A stretch of 28,580 nt of DNA. Origin: Pelargonium nanum. Its lineage: Eukaryota; Streptophyta; Magnoliopsida; Geraniales; Geraniaceae. A program made the translations under genes and the position numbers. Below the pieces are notes generated by a model that did not search any database, had not been told where the DNA came from, and saw only the letters and a list, made by a program, of their open reading frames with translations. Location: positions 1 to 28,580 of the forward strand of contig JAYMTF010000895.1 in NCBI GenBank assembly GCA_036897485.1. Reading direction: 5' to 3'. This document shows, one piece after another, positions 1-9,582 of the stretch (position 1 is its first letter; every line of letters begins with the position of its first letter).

Positions 1-382
1 CAAATTCACATGGCATTGAATGCCAACCAACAATTCCAACCCGCATAAAACACCTTACACAGCGTACTGTGGGAGTCCAATCCGCACACATTCAACTCAA
101 ATTAAATTACCAATATTTTTTTAATTATTAGCTAGTTTGTAATGCTTATTATGGGTTTTGTGGGAGAAAAAGAGCCACATATTGTGGAGCCATTTTGGTA
201 TCAAAAACTTCAAGTGCATGCATTGTTGTTTTGGTAGTTGTAATAAGTGTCTCATTTACGTCCAACCTATATAATTCGGTAATTCCTATGCCTACCCTAA
301 TTTGTAATTGTAAGCACAAGTAAAAGCTTGCTATAATAATATTAATGTTGTTAATTTGTAATTACGAAAATACCTAAAATAG
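1..382. other. Non-coding flank, probably intron of the alpha/beta-hydrolase gene
   Basis: No reading frame here matches the hydrolase or any family I recognise. The stretch is A+T-rich and ends in an AG directly before a coding segment whose reading frame is closed by a TAG just upstream. I therefore read it as the intron preceding the first visible exon. The polypyrimidine tract before the acceptor is poor. Confidence 0.5.
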
Positions 383-876
383 GTGATGTTCACAAACCGA
401 AAGGAGAGGGCACAACTCCTTGAAGCTTTGGTCATCAGCAACAAGGACTCTTCTGTTCCCATTTTCCCACAAGTAACTACTCATAAATATCTTCCAACTT
501 TTTACTAATTAGAGTACTGCTTGTTCCATTTCAATTTTTTTAATTGTTTGTTTTTGTTTTTGCAGAGAATACATCTGTTATGGGGTGAGAAGGATCAGAT
601 CTTCAACCTGGAGCTAGCACAAAACATGAAAGAGTATGTATATACATATTAATACTATTTTTATGAAGATGCACGGGCGTGCACATATATTTGCATGGTC
701 TGAACTCTGATTTGGTTCATTACAGGCAACTTGGAGAGAACGCAACATTTAAGGGCATAGAGAAGGCAGGTCATTTGGTGCACCTAGAGAGACCTTGCGT
801 CTACAATAGATGTCTTAGGCACTTCCTTGATTCACTACATGCACATGCAGCTACAGAAGCAGCACCACAAATTTGA
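383..876 (+). CDS. Alpha/beta-hydrolase fold protein, 3' exons only (5' end outside window)
   Basis: Three exons join in frame: 383-472, 566-633 and 726-876, with GT-AG introns at 473-565 and 634-725. The product is the last ~103 residues of a plant alpha/beta-hydrolase of the kind annotated as epoxide-hydrolase or monoacylglycerol-lipase-like. The segment LLWGEKDQIF carries the usual catalytic Asp strand-loop, and GHLVHLERP carries the catalytic His, so the C-terminal two members of the Ser-Asp-His triad are present. The nucleophile Ser must lie upstream of the window. The reading frame ends in TGA, with no frameshift or internal stop in the visible part. Substrate unknown. Whether the gene is complete cannot be judged from this fragment. 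The first exon start rests on frame closure and family resemblance. Confidence 0.8.
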
Positions 877-2300
877 CACCAATTATTTACTAGCTCAACG
901 AGCTAGCTTCACTAGACGTGTGTTGAAACTCCATTTCTATTCATTTATGTGTTGGATTTTTCTTGTGTGAGACTACTATATATATACACTACAAACCCAA
1001 TCAATTAACTAAGAATATTTAATGAATTCAGTGGCTGAATTTTGAGTAACAAATTAGTATACAAACAAGTGATTTAATGAGATTCAATTTTAGTTCATTT
1101 TTAGTATAAGAAAATACAAAAGTTCACATATCAAAGTAAGCTTTTGTTCCAAATCAGGCAATTGCATGTAATTGTTTTGCATGCACTGATTAGGAAATTG
1201 GGAATATATGATTAGTTTAATAAGAATCTTGATTTCGTTAACTACTCGGAAATTGTTCCCCACTGCCAAACACTTGCTTGGAATAAACAAAACAGACATT
1301 TTCTTGACATTTTGTTTCCTAATTTGTCGCACAACACCAGCAAGTCCATGTTTTGTTGTGTCACGACAGACCAAAAAGTACACACAAAGTGCCACGTACT
1401 TGTAAATTGTAATTTTAACTATGTAGTCATTCTATTTGGAGTAAAACTTTTTTTTTATTATTTTTTAGAACGGAGTAAAACTTCATTAGTTTGTGTCTAA
1501 GAAAAATTTAGCATTATATATTTACTTTTATATTTTTATAATTATTTGTTACAATAAATGTAAGAGATATTATTTTAAATAACACTATATTTTAGTGAAT
1601 TTGTGGGAACAAAATAACTAATTTTGTTTCTACTTTCAATGAAGTGTTCTAATTTCTTTAGCTTAATTTAAATCAAAAACTTAGCTGACACAACTATTTC
1701 TCCAATCTCAAACAACAATCTCTCTGGCTTACAAGCAATTCTCACCAACCCCACAGAAGGTGTAATATGCAAAACTTTAATAAAAATTAAATTAGTTGAC
1801 ATAATTTATTTAGGTAAAGCTTCAGCAAACAATATCATCGTTCTTTATGAATTTAAGGAGTTGAAAAATTAAACCAAGAGTACAATAGACAAAAATATTG
1901 TTTTCTAAAAAGGTAATTACTTGGAACTAATTTTCAAATTTTGTTCATGAGATGAGTTTTGTGGACCCCAATATAAGTTATTTACGGTCTACTATAGCAA
2001 ATAAACGGAATCCACTATTTACACGTGAAATATACATTAATTGCAAATGAATACAATAAACATTTTATAAATTGACAGACGTGGATCGTAACTATAAATT
2101 AAAATCATAAATGGAGGTGGCAGATCCTATCTAGAATTGGGCAAGCCACAAACAAGTGGTGGACCAAAATGGACTGGAAAAAGCCAAATTAACGATAGTG
2201 ACCAGAGACAAATAAAATTAAAATTTTATGCTAGATCTTGTTTTACATAGTACATTGTAATAAAAAATTGAAGTAAGCAGAATAAGATTTAATTTATTTT
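877..2300. other. Intergenic, no gene seen
   Basis: A+T-rich sequence downstream of the hydrolase gene. Short open frames around 1090-1500 overlap on both strands, have low-complexity translations and lack family resemblance or splice logic. I see no RNA gene. Confidence 0.6.
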
Positions 2301-2315
2301 TCTCATGTATGACCT

Positions 2316-2528
2316 TCTTTCGGTTTATACTATGGGTTTCTGAGCTAGTCTGCACACTAGCGGTTGACACTTTTAAGCCGTTTTACCACACTCAAGTTAA
2401 TACACATTCGAGGTTTGTTCATAGTTAAAGCCTTCACCTCTCCACGTGAATACATTAAGCGGGGATCGAACGCAATCGCTCTTTCTACTCGCGCAACTTG
2501 TGTTGTCAACTGCGCCACTATTCTTGGG
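2316..2528 (-). mobile_element. tRNA-derived SINE, copy 1
   Basis: Read on the minus strand, the element starts near CCCAAGAATAGTGGCGCAG, has a pol III box A (TGGCGCAGTTGA) and a box B (GCGTTCGATCC), and ends in AAACCGAAAGA. Near-identical 15-bp direct repeats flank it: TCTCATGTATGACCT at 2301-2315 and TCTCACATATGACCT at 2529-2543 (13 of 15 match), as expected for target-site duplications. Its whole length aligns with the element at 11582-11792 in the opposite orientation, sharing for instance AACAAACCTCGAATG and GTGTGGTAAAACGG. Flanking repeats, boxes and a second copy make a SINE call strong; I cannot name the family. Confidence 0.85.
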
Positions 2529-3450
2529 TCTCACATATGACCTCAGTTTTAAAAATTTACATTATAAAAGGAAAATTAGTGTATTCAAAAATTGATAACG
2601 ACTTTTTATCGGTGGTGTGAGAATAATTAAACTTTTATAGGAGACTGGTAAAATATAAATTCAACAATTATTATAACATGGAAAATATTTAATTATACGA
2701 ACTTATTGAGGAAAAAGACTACAGTAGTTATATGAATTGTATTCGACAATATACTTGGAGGAAAACTATACGATTTATTATATATAAATGCAGAACAATA
2801 CTATAATATTGACTAAAATATATTAAATATTTGTAAACAATAAAAAAATTAGTGGTATTAGATTCGCCCACGACCAATATTCCTGCAATGAGAGTCTGTG
2901 TTTGAACTTGATTCATAAATGTATAATACAGTTACATGTATTTTTTTATGTACATATTGTTGATGAGTTATAACTAATGAAATTATTTATAGTAAAAAAG
3001 GGAGATATTTCAAATGCAATAATGTTACTACTATTTATTTACATTTATCGATTGAAGAAATAAAAAATACATTTACGATGTACAAACGTTGATGAGTTAA
3101 CATTCGTAATAAAATTATTACAATATTAGAAATCTCCATTTCATACCATTTGCAATATTTCCACTAATATATCAAATATAGGTGAAAAAAAAATATACAT
3201 GGAACGATATACTTTTCCTAAAAATAGTATAAACTGATTACGAAAATGTCTAGTGTGAAGATAAAAATAGTGTTTATAAACCATTTAAATCAACATCAAC
3301 ATGTAAGTAAACAATATTTTTGTGCATATTTTTTCCACCCCTATCTGCCATGCATGTGTTATTTATGAGACTGTCTTCACATGTATAGTAAATGCATGCA
3401 AGACACTTCATCAAAGTAAACAAACCAAACCAAAACCTAAACCAGAAGCA

Positions 3451-3496
3451 ATGTATGTATATATGTATGTATGTATATATGTATGTATGTATATAT
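3451..3496. repeat. TATG/TA microsatellite
   Basis: Alternating ATGTATGTATATAT units, about 46 bp, perfect enough to be length-polymorphic. Confidence 0.9.
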
Positions 3497-3699
3497 CCAA
3501 GTAAATAAAGAACTGCAATGGAAGAGTGATGGTGATGATGAAGATTCAAGAGGTAGCATTAAAGAAAGAAAGTGAGTGAACACTGTGTCAAGCCTTGGGC
3601 AAGGTCAAAAAGAAAGTGGGATTGGGAGTTGTGGAATTAAGAGTTTCAGGCGCATAACACACAAAAATTTAAAATAGTACAGTCACTCTTCATTTTAGG

Positions 3700-3719
3700 G
3701 AGAGAGAGAGAGAGAGAGA
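3700..3719. repeat. GA dinucleotide run
   Basis: About ten GA repeats, upstream of the ZHD gene by 1.2 kb. Confidence 0.9.
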
Positions 3720-4699
3720 ATCTAACACAACATAACAAGACAACATGTGTGCGGCGAACCAGTATGTTGTCTCAACATCAATGTTTAATTCTGTTGCTTA
3801 TACAGTTATACCCCACCTCACCAACTCTGTATATACTAATTAAACTTTTTGTGGCGCATGAGATGAAACGTAATTGAGTCTCGACAGTTATTTTTACATA
3901 TATGTAAATCGATTAAAACAACGTGACATTTTTCGTTTTGATATCATTTAAGAGGCATTCTTATTGACATTTTCTAAATGTTTATATTTATATTTATGAG
4001 GTTTTGGCGCAAAATTTATAAATAGTCGTTACACATCTTATTTTAACTTTTGGCTTATGTTTGCTTTCTTTCGAAAGAAAACTATGATTTCTTTTTCGTT
4101 TTTACTGCAGTCAAATTATTCATGTCATTCCATCGATAGCCTAATCTCTATTTTTTTCTTGTTACTACACTAATCAAAATGCACCCAATTTCTCTCTTTC
4201 TATATTTTGTATTCCATGTATATATAATGAAGAAATGTTTAAGACCACAAACACAATTACACTAAGTTACGCAATATTAAATAAATGAGCATCGAGATGC
4301 ATAAATAAGTGCACAATTGTCACATGTTAATAGATTATGGTTCTTGATCATTATATCTATGTTTATGTACTTAATTTTAACTTGTGCTCTTAAATATTTT
4401 ATTAAAAAATAGGTAAAAATTATAAATATCTTGTTAATTATTAAAAAATTATTGCAATTACCTCTTAACATTATTTTTCTTGTCTGTATATGTGAATTTA
4501 AGGACCCCAAATAAATCTTCTCTAGGACTTTGCTCTCTTAACGTCCCATTAATTGCTTTCTTAAATTTTATGATTTACTGTTAACAAACTCGCTTTCCAT
4601 ATCAAACCAAGCTCATCTTCTCCAATCCGGCATCAATTCTTGGAGCAAAAAAATATACAGTGCAGCTTTCTTGAGTACTCAAATCAAGACATAACCTTG

Positions 4700-4898
4700 G
4701 TAAGTAAATTTTCCTTCTTACTAAACAGTTTCTGGGTGTTTTTTTAATGTATTTATTTTCGTTTCTTTGTACTGAGTTCAAAATCTACAGTGTCTTCTCC
4801 CATCTAAAGCTCAGCTCAAAATCACTTGCTTATCCATGAAATACATATAATTAATATGATTTTTTGGGGGTTTATTATTGCGCATGCATGATTTTCAG
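4700..4898 (+). other. Probable 5'-UTR intron of the ZHD gene
   Basis: A strong donor (CTTG|GTAAGTAAA) is followed 199 bp later by a pyrimidine-rich acceptor (GATTTTCAG). The coding ATG lies 60 bp beyond. There is no coding sequence on either side before 4958, so this would be an untranslated-leader intron. It needs transcript data. Confidence 0.5.
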
Positions 4899-4957
4899 AT
4901 TTTGTATACGTGAGTGTCTCATCTTTCTGGTTTTCATGAAGGTGATTAGAGAGAAAA

Positions 4958-5809
4958 ATGGAGGTCACTTCCAGTGAAGACAGTAAAGAAACGGGCGTGC
5001 CATTTCCAAGCTCTCCAATGGGTTTTGCTCTACAACCACCAAAATTTAACTACGACTCAGCTGCCACAAAATTTTATCAAAATTTTGTGAACCCATTTCA
5101 ACAATTCCAAACCCTAGGTCACATTAACAAACCCGCCCGGAGAGACAGAGACCCAGATCCAGTCTCCGTCGCCGTCGGCTCAGAAACACCTCCACCACCA
5201 CCACCGGAACCCACCCCAACCACCGATCCGTCTCCTCCTCCGCCGCCGTCCCAGGTGGTCCGGTACAGAGAGTGTTTAAAAAACCACGCGGCCACTTTGG
5301 GCGGCCACGTGGTGGACGGCTGCGGCGAGTTCATGCCGTCGGGGGTGGGGTCCCTAAAATGCGCGGCGTGCGAGTGCCACCGGAACTTCCACCGGAAAGA
5401 GGTCGACGGCGAGACCGTCGACACCAAAACGGACAAAATTACAACTCCGCCACCGCCGCAGGTTGCTGAGGGGCACAGATTTTCGTTTCAGAGTCCGTTC
5501 ACTGCGCCGCTGATGCAGATGATGATGGCTTTCGGAGAGTCGTCGAGCGAGGATCTGAGGCACGTGTTCGAGAAGCCGAAGCACGTGCCGGACCAGAAGA
5601 GCAGCGGTACGAGGAAGAGGTTTCGGACAAAGTTCAGCGAAGAGCAGAAGGAGAAGATGACGGAGTTCGCGGAGAAGCTGGAGTGGAAGATTTCGAAGGA
5701 CGAGGAAGAGAAAGTGCAAGAATTGTGCAGCGAAATCGGAGTCAAGAGACAGGTGTTTCAGGTGTGGTTGCACAACAGCAAGCAAGCCATGAAGAAGAAG
5801 CATAATTAA
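4958..5809 (+). CDS. ZF-HD (zinc-finger homeodomain) transcription factor
   Basis: An intronless 283-aa reading frame, as usual for this plant-specific family. Residues 1-60 are a variable N-terminus and ~77-98 a Pro-rich linker. Residues ~102-147 form the ZF-HD dimerisation domain, from VRYRECLKNHAA through CGEFMPSG and CAACECHRNFHRKE, with all the Cys/His zinc ligands in place. Residues ~218-279 form the homeodomain (TRKRFRTKFSEEQKEKM to VFQVWLHNSKQAMKKK), whose recognition helix has the invariant Asn at 273. ZHD proteins dimerise through the zinc finger and bind ATTA-core sites in the nucleus. The first ATG has a good context and no upstream in-frame start. The central coding region is much more G+C-rich than its surroundings, which is why long antisense frames appear over it. 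It belongs to the longer ZHD class with both domains, not the finger-only MIF group; I do not assign a paralogue number. Confidence 0.96.
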   Translation: MEVTSSEDSKETGVPFPSSPMGFALQPPKFNYDSAATKFYQNFVNPFQQFQTLGHINKPARRDRDPDPVSVAVGSETPPPPPPEPTPTTDPSPPPPPSQVVRYRECLKNHAATLGGHVVDGCGEFMPSGVGSLKCAACECHRNFHRKEVDGETVDTKTDKITTPPPPQVAEGHRFSFQSPFTAPLMQMMMAFGESSSEDLRHVFEKPKHVPDQKSSGTRKRFRTKFSEEQKEKMTEFAEKLEWKISKDEEEKVQELCSEIGVKRQVFQVWLHNSKQAMKKKHN

Positions 5810-7207
5810 TTAATTATTTATTTAATTAATTAACCATTTCTTGCCATGATCAAACAGCAACAGCAACAACTGTAAGACTCTTTGAGTAATTTTCAGATCT
5901 TAATTGGGATTTATTTTAATTTTTTATATAGATTTCTTGCAACTGATTTACTGGATATTTGATCAATTCGATTATTCTGCATGAATATTGGGAAATATAG
6001 GCAAATTCTCTTCTAAATTTTTCTTGATTTCTCAGTGTTTTTAAGCTTAGTATTAACATTTGTGATATTTTTCAGTTTTTTTTAATCACCTAGATACATT
6101 TCCTTCAATTTTTCTTTGAAAAACACTCACTTTCTAGAATATATTGATAAACATTTAAAAAGAAATATGCATAGTTCTTGTTTATTCTTTTTTTACACAT
6201 GTATCTCATGCGATTGTGTGTTCTTCGATATATTCAGTCAACTGATCAATTTGACTGTCTCTCTTTACAATGTTGAATGTCTTGAAAGTTATGAGAAATT
6301 GACAAGTGTTAGTTTATATTATGTTGATTTGAAATTGTATTCAGGAGTTTTAGATAAAATTATGTTTATTTGATTGATTTGAAGTATTGTTTTTTTTTCA
6401 TATGATTTTCTTTTACTTTTCTGTAAATATTACAATATATTTAAGATATTAAAATTTTATACTTTATTATGATTTTTTTTCTTCTTATTATTTTAACTTT
6501 CTATAGAATTTAAGGATGATCCTCCATTGGTTCAGTCATATTTTTCAAATTATAAATCAATTCACTATTAGTGATTTGCTAAAAATTGATCTCTATACAT
6601 AAAATATTGATGACAAATCGAACAAAATCGTACTTTTTGTTAGTTGGCTTGATTCGGTATTTTTCTATATATAAATACTTTGAGAACGAGAGTTGAGTTG
6701 AAAGTGTTGTTTTATTGAGTTGAGTTGGAATTTGATTGTTCCTTTTTTGAGATTGTTGCTTCACTTCTTTTTCTGCATTTTAAAAGATTATGCTTTCAAC
6801 TTTGTTACAATATTGTGTTGTGTGGGTGTGGCTAGAGATAAGAGAATTATGACATCAAAGTTTTGGGTTACGTTACTAAAATATTCATGATTAAATGATG
6901 TTTCCTACTTTAGTGAAAAATGATGTTTTCAAACTGGAGCTATTTTGTTTTTTTTTCTCTCTCTCTATAAGACTGGAGCTATTTTGTTTTTTTTTTCTCT
7001 CTCTCTATAAGACAAAATGAGTACATTTAATTTTAATTAAGTTAATGCATATAATTAATTCATTGAAGAATTAGTTGGAGTTCGACTTTCACCCTCATAC
7101 CTTACTGCTCTTTTTGGCACAAGCTCAAAAAATCATAAACAAATTATTTTAGAGAAATTGTTGCTGGTTAATACATATCTAACAACAAAAAATGTACACT
7201 CAAGTCC
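5810..7207. other. 3'-UTR of ZHD gene then intergenic, no gene seen
   Basis: Begins with the self-complementary TTAATTAATTA region just after the ZHD stop. The rest is very T-rich. An 85-codon frame at 6116-6373 has low-complexity Phe/Leu/Cys-rich content and no recognisable family, so I do not call it. A 39-bp tandem duplication lies at 6933-7011. Confidence 0.55.
6933..7011. repeat. 39-bp tandem duplication
   Basis: Two nearly identical copies, starting at 6933 and 6972, of a unit that begins ACTGGAGCTATTTTG and ends CTCTCTCTATAAG. They differ by one T in the T run, which points to a recent duplication. Confidence 0.9.
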
Positions 7208-7915
7208 GTACAAATTATTAGCAAAACAAAAAACCCTAAAATTCTCTAATTTGAAAACTCTAGCCGCTTTTTCTAGTTTTTCGTGCAATTTTTATCTTTA
7301 ACCACTGCCGGTTTTTTTTTTATCGGCGGTGGTTCAATATTTTCTTATTTGTTTTGCTTATTGAATAGACACAGGTTCAACTTGATTAGATTTGTTTTCC
7401 GTTGGATTCTTCATCACTATTGGCTCCCCGTATTCGATCCGCTTTCAGACACCGCACTATCATCTTCACATTCACTATATGCTAGTTGTGATTGTACGTT
7501 TACTACGGGTAGAGTGACTCTTTTCATGTTTTTCTGTTTTGAATCGTATTTTAGTAACTTTGTTAGTTTTAAGTTCAATTTGTCTTTCATTATTGAAAGT
7601 TTTCCTTCCATTATTAGAAGTTATTTTTTTCATTATGAATATGAGTGTTTTGCTTGGGAGTATTACGTACCGCGCGTCAGAAGATGAAGAGAGCAAGAGC
7701 GAGTCTGCTTGTTCCACTATTTCAGTCAAGATTTCAACCAACCATGTGACAGTTGGTCGTTCATACGAACATTCAAGATCTGCGAATCTGCGAATCAACT
7801 TATTATATTATGTGCTTCTATGTCAGGCCTTTTCGTAATTAAGTCTATAAGTCATTATTATTCTTAATGAAACTTATATTTCCTTCAAGAAAAAAAAAAG
7901 TTGGTACAAATTATT
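7208..7915 (+). mobile_element. LINE-like retroposon with poly(A) tail and target-site duplication
   Basis: The 12-bp sequence GTACAAATTATT occurs at 7208-7219 and again, exactly, at 7904-7915. The enclosed ~684 bp starts soon after with a plant-leader-like AAACCCTAAAATTCTC and ends in TAATGAAACTTATATTTCC, a short spacer and a run of ten A at 7890-7899, followed by GTTG before the repeat. This is the signature of target-primed retroposition. The 3' end resembles plant L1-type LINE tails, but I see no reverse transcriptase, so the copy is either internally deleted or non-autonomous. Open frames inside (7283-7687, 7539-7838) have no recognised domain. The leader (7252-7316) recurs at 28516-28580. 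A retroposed transcript of another gene is the main alternative. Confidence 0.75.
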
Positions 7916-8899
7916 TATATATAGAAACATATGCCCGCATCTTGTAACCGTTGGAATATTACTCAATAAACAACATTGCTTTATTACACATAATCTTTGT
8001 AAATTGTGTCCAAACTTCTATGTAAATTGTATTGTTTTATTAAACATATTCTTAGTAAATTGTTTGCTAAATTCTATGAAAACTGTATAACGTTTTGTGT
8101 GTGTGGTGTAGTTCACTCTGTTGTGCAATTATTTTTGGTGTCTGGATATTTTGTGGGAAGCATATAGGTGTACATAATTCATTAAAGTGCCCATAATTAG
8201 TAGGAATGTTTTTAATACACTTATATAATATTATTTCTACGGTTCTATCCGTCTTAAAATAATGTTACCTATTTATGTTCACTAATGCACATTCAATTTT
8301 GTGCAACTACATTTTATTTTCTCTCTTTTGTACGCGTATCCTGTAATTTCTTGCTTCATTTGGGTTGCCATATATATACATACAAGTAGAAAGACACCTA
8401 TTCCACTTTAATGCCCAAAAAATAAGTACAAGGGAGTAACCAAGGGAGTAAATGTCCAAAAGACCATGATTATTTTAATAGTACTAATTTTTTTTATCGA
8501 TACTCATATTAAATTGGTTCAATTACATTTAAAAAGAATTAGAAGCAAATCAATACTAAGTTAAAAGGGGAGAGCTATCCCTGTTGTCTAACTTAACAGA
8601 TAAAAAAATATACTCAAAGTTTAGTGCCACAACTATGGGCTACCCTAATGTCACGTGGCAGTTTCCTCATTTCTGTGCTGAAAATTCAAGTTTTCAATTA
8701 GAAAATAATTACCAACACATAAACCCATATTTGTGCATAAAATTTTGTATAAATTAGTACAATGCAGTTTGAATACACAATTCTTTCACTTTATATGTTT
8801 ATTTTTCACTTTCATGTACGAAATTCATCATATGTTATTTGATTTCTCCCCTATTCTTGAGTAAAGTTTAGATACAAAGTTGAGTCTTTATCAATAGGA
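7916..8899. other. Intergenic, no gene seen
   Basis: A+T-rich. It contains a ~45-bp stretch (8567-8611) that also occurs in an ATAD3 intron at about 23461-23502. No coding or RNA gene recognised. Confidence 0.55.
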
Positions 8900-9271
8900 G
8901 AAAGGTCTAAAATGGTTCTCGAACTATCCAGTTCGTGCCATTTTTGGTCATGAACTATTAAACGTGCTATTTTGGTCCAAAAAATAGACGAAAGAACCGT
9001 TATAGTCCAAACATTTTCAAAAATCGAGCCCCTTCAACACATTCCGTCAAAATCAGAGACGAAACCCGTTAAGTCTTGATGACGTGACAAAGATTAATAT
9101 TAACGGTTCCGTCAGTTAATTTGACGAAATGTCCTTACACAACTCGATTTAAAAAACGTTTGAACTAAATTGGCTTTCGCGTATCTTTTGGACTGAAATG
9201 ACACGTTTGATAGTTCATAGACCAAAATAATACGAACTGGATAATTAAGAGACCATTTTAGACCTTTTTTC
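8900..9271. mobile_element. Foldback/MITE element with ~66-bp terminal inverted repeats
   Basis: The left end (8900-8966) reads GAAAGGTCTAAAATGGTTCT...GAACTATTAAACGTG. The reverse complement of the right end (9202-9271) reads GAAAAAAGGTCTAAAATGG...GAACTATCAAACGTG. The arms match over most of ~66 bp, allowing small gaps. The core is non-coding. The flanks TATCAATAG and TTTCAGTAC match at 6 of 9 positions, so a decayed 9-bp target duplication (Mutator-like) is possible but weak. The superfamily is therefore undetermined. Confidence 0.8.
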
Positions 9272-9582
9272 TTTCAGTACTCCATATGTTTGAAATGTAT
9301 AAAGTAAGCCCAAAAACTGATAATTAGGGTTAAATGATTGAAATCTCTCTTTTTATTGGTTACAAACAAATGGAACAATCCGGAACTAAGCTACACAAAA
9401 TACTTCTCTAGATTTAACACTAATCAACGAATCCATGCATAAACATACATACAATTATTTCACTTAGACCTTCAACATAACAAAAAATTTCAGTTCCACA
9501 TTAACTAAAATATATAAGAACCATAGCTAAAATGTGAAAATGTGACTCACAAATGGCAAGCAATTTCTTCATTTTCTTGAAC
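9272..9582. other. 3' flank of the LEA gene
   Basis: A+T-rich sequence between the foldback element and the LEA stop codon. It should hold the LEA 3'-UTR and poly(A) site, which I cannot place with confidence. Confidence 0.5.

Larger units (their letters stand above)
2544..4620. other. Intergenic and upstream region of the ZHD gene
   Basis: No gene recognised. It holds an imperfect ~47-bp direct repeat (2948-2994 and 3078-3125, period 130), a TATG-type microsatellite at 3451-3496 and a GA run at 3700-3719. Short open frames on both strands near 3274-3549 are microsatellite translations. The last few hundred bases probably contain the ZHD promoter, but I see no clear TATA box. Confidence 0.55.

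Noticed and set aside
5354..5803. 149-codon minus-strand frame over the ZHD gene
   Set aside because: Shadow of the G+C-rich ZHD coding region; Leu/His/Arg-rich translation without a domain.
6116..6373. 85-codon frame downstream of the ZHD gene
   Set aside because: T-rich low-complexity translation, no family, no promoter or splice logic.
7283..7838. Overlapping frames as a separate gene
   Set aside because: They lie inside the TSD-flanked retroposon and carry no recognised domain.
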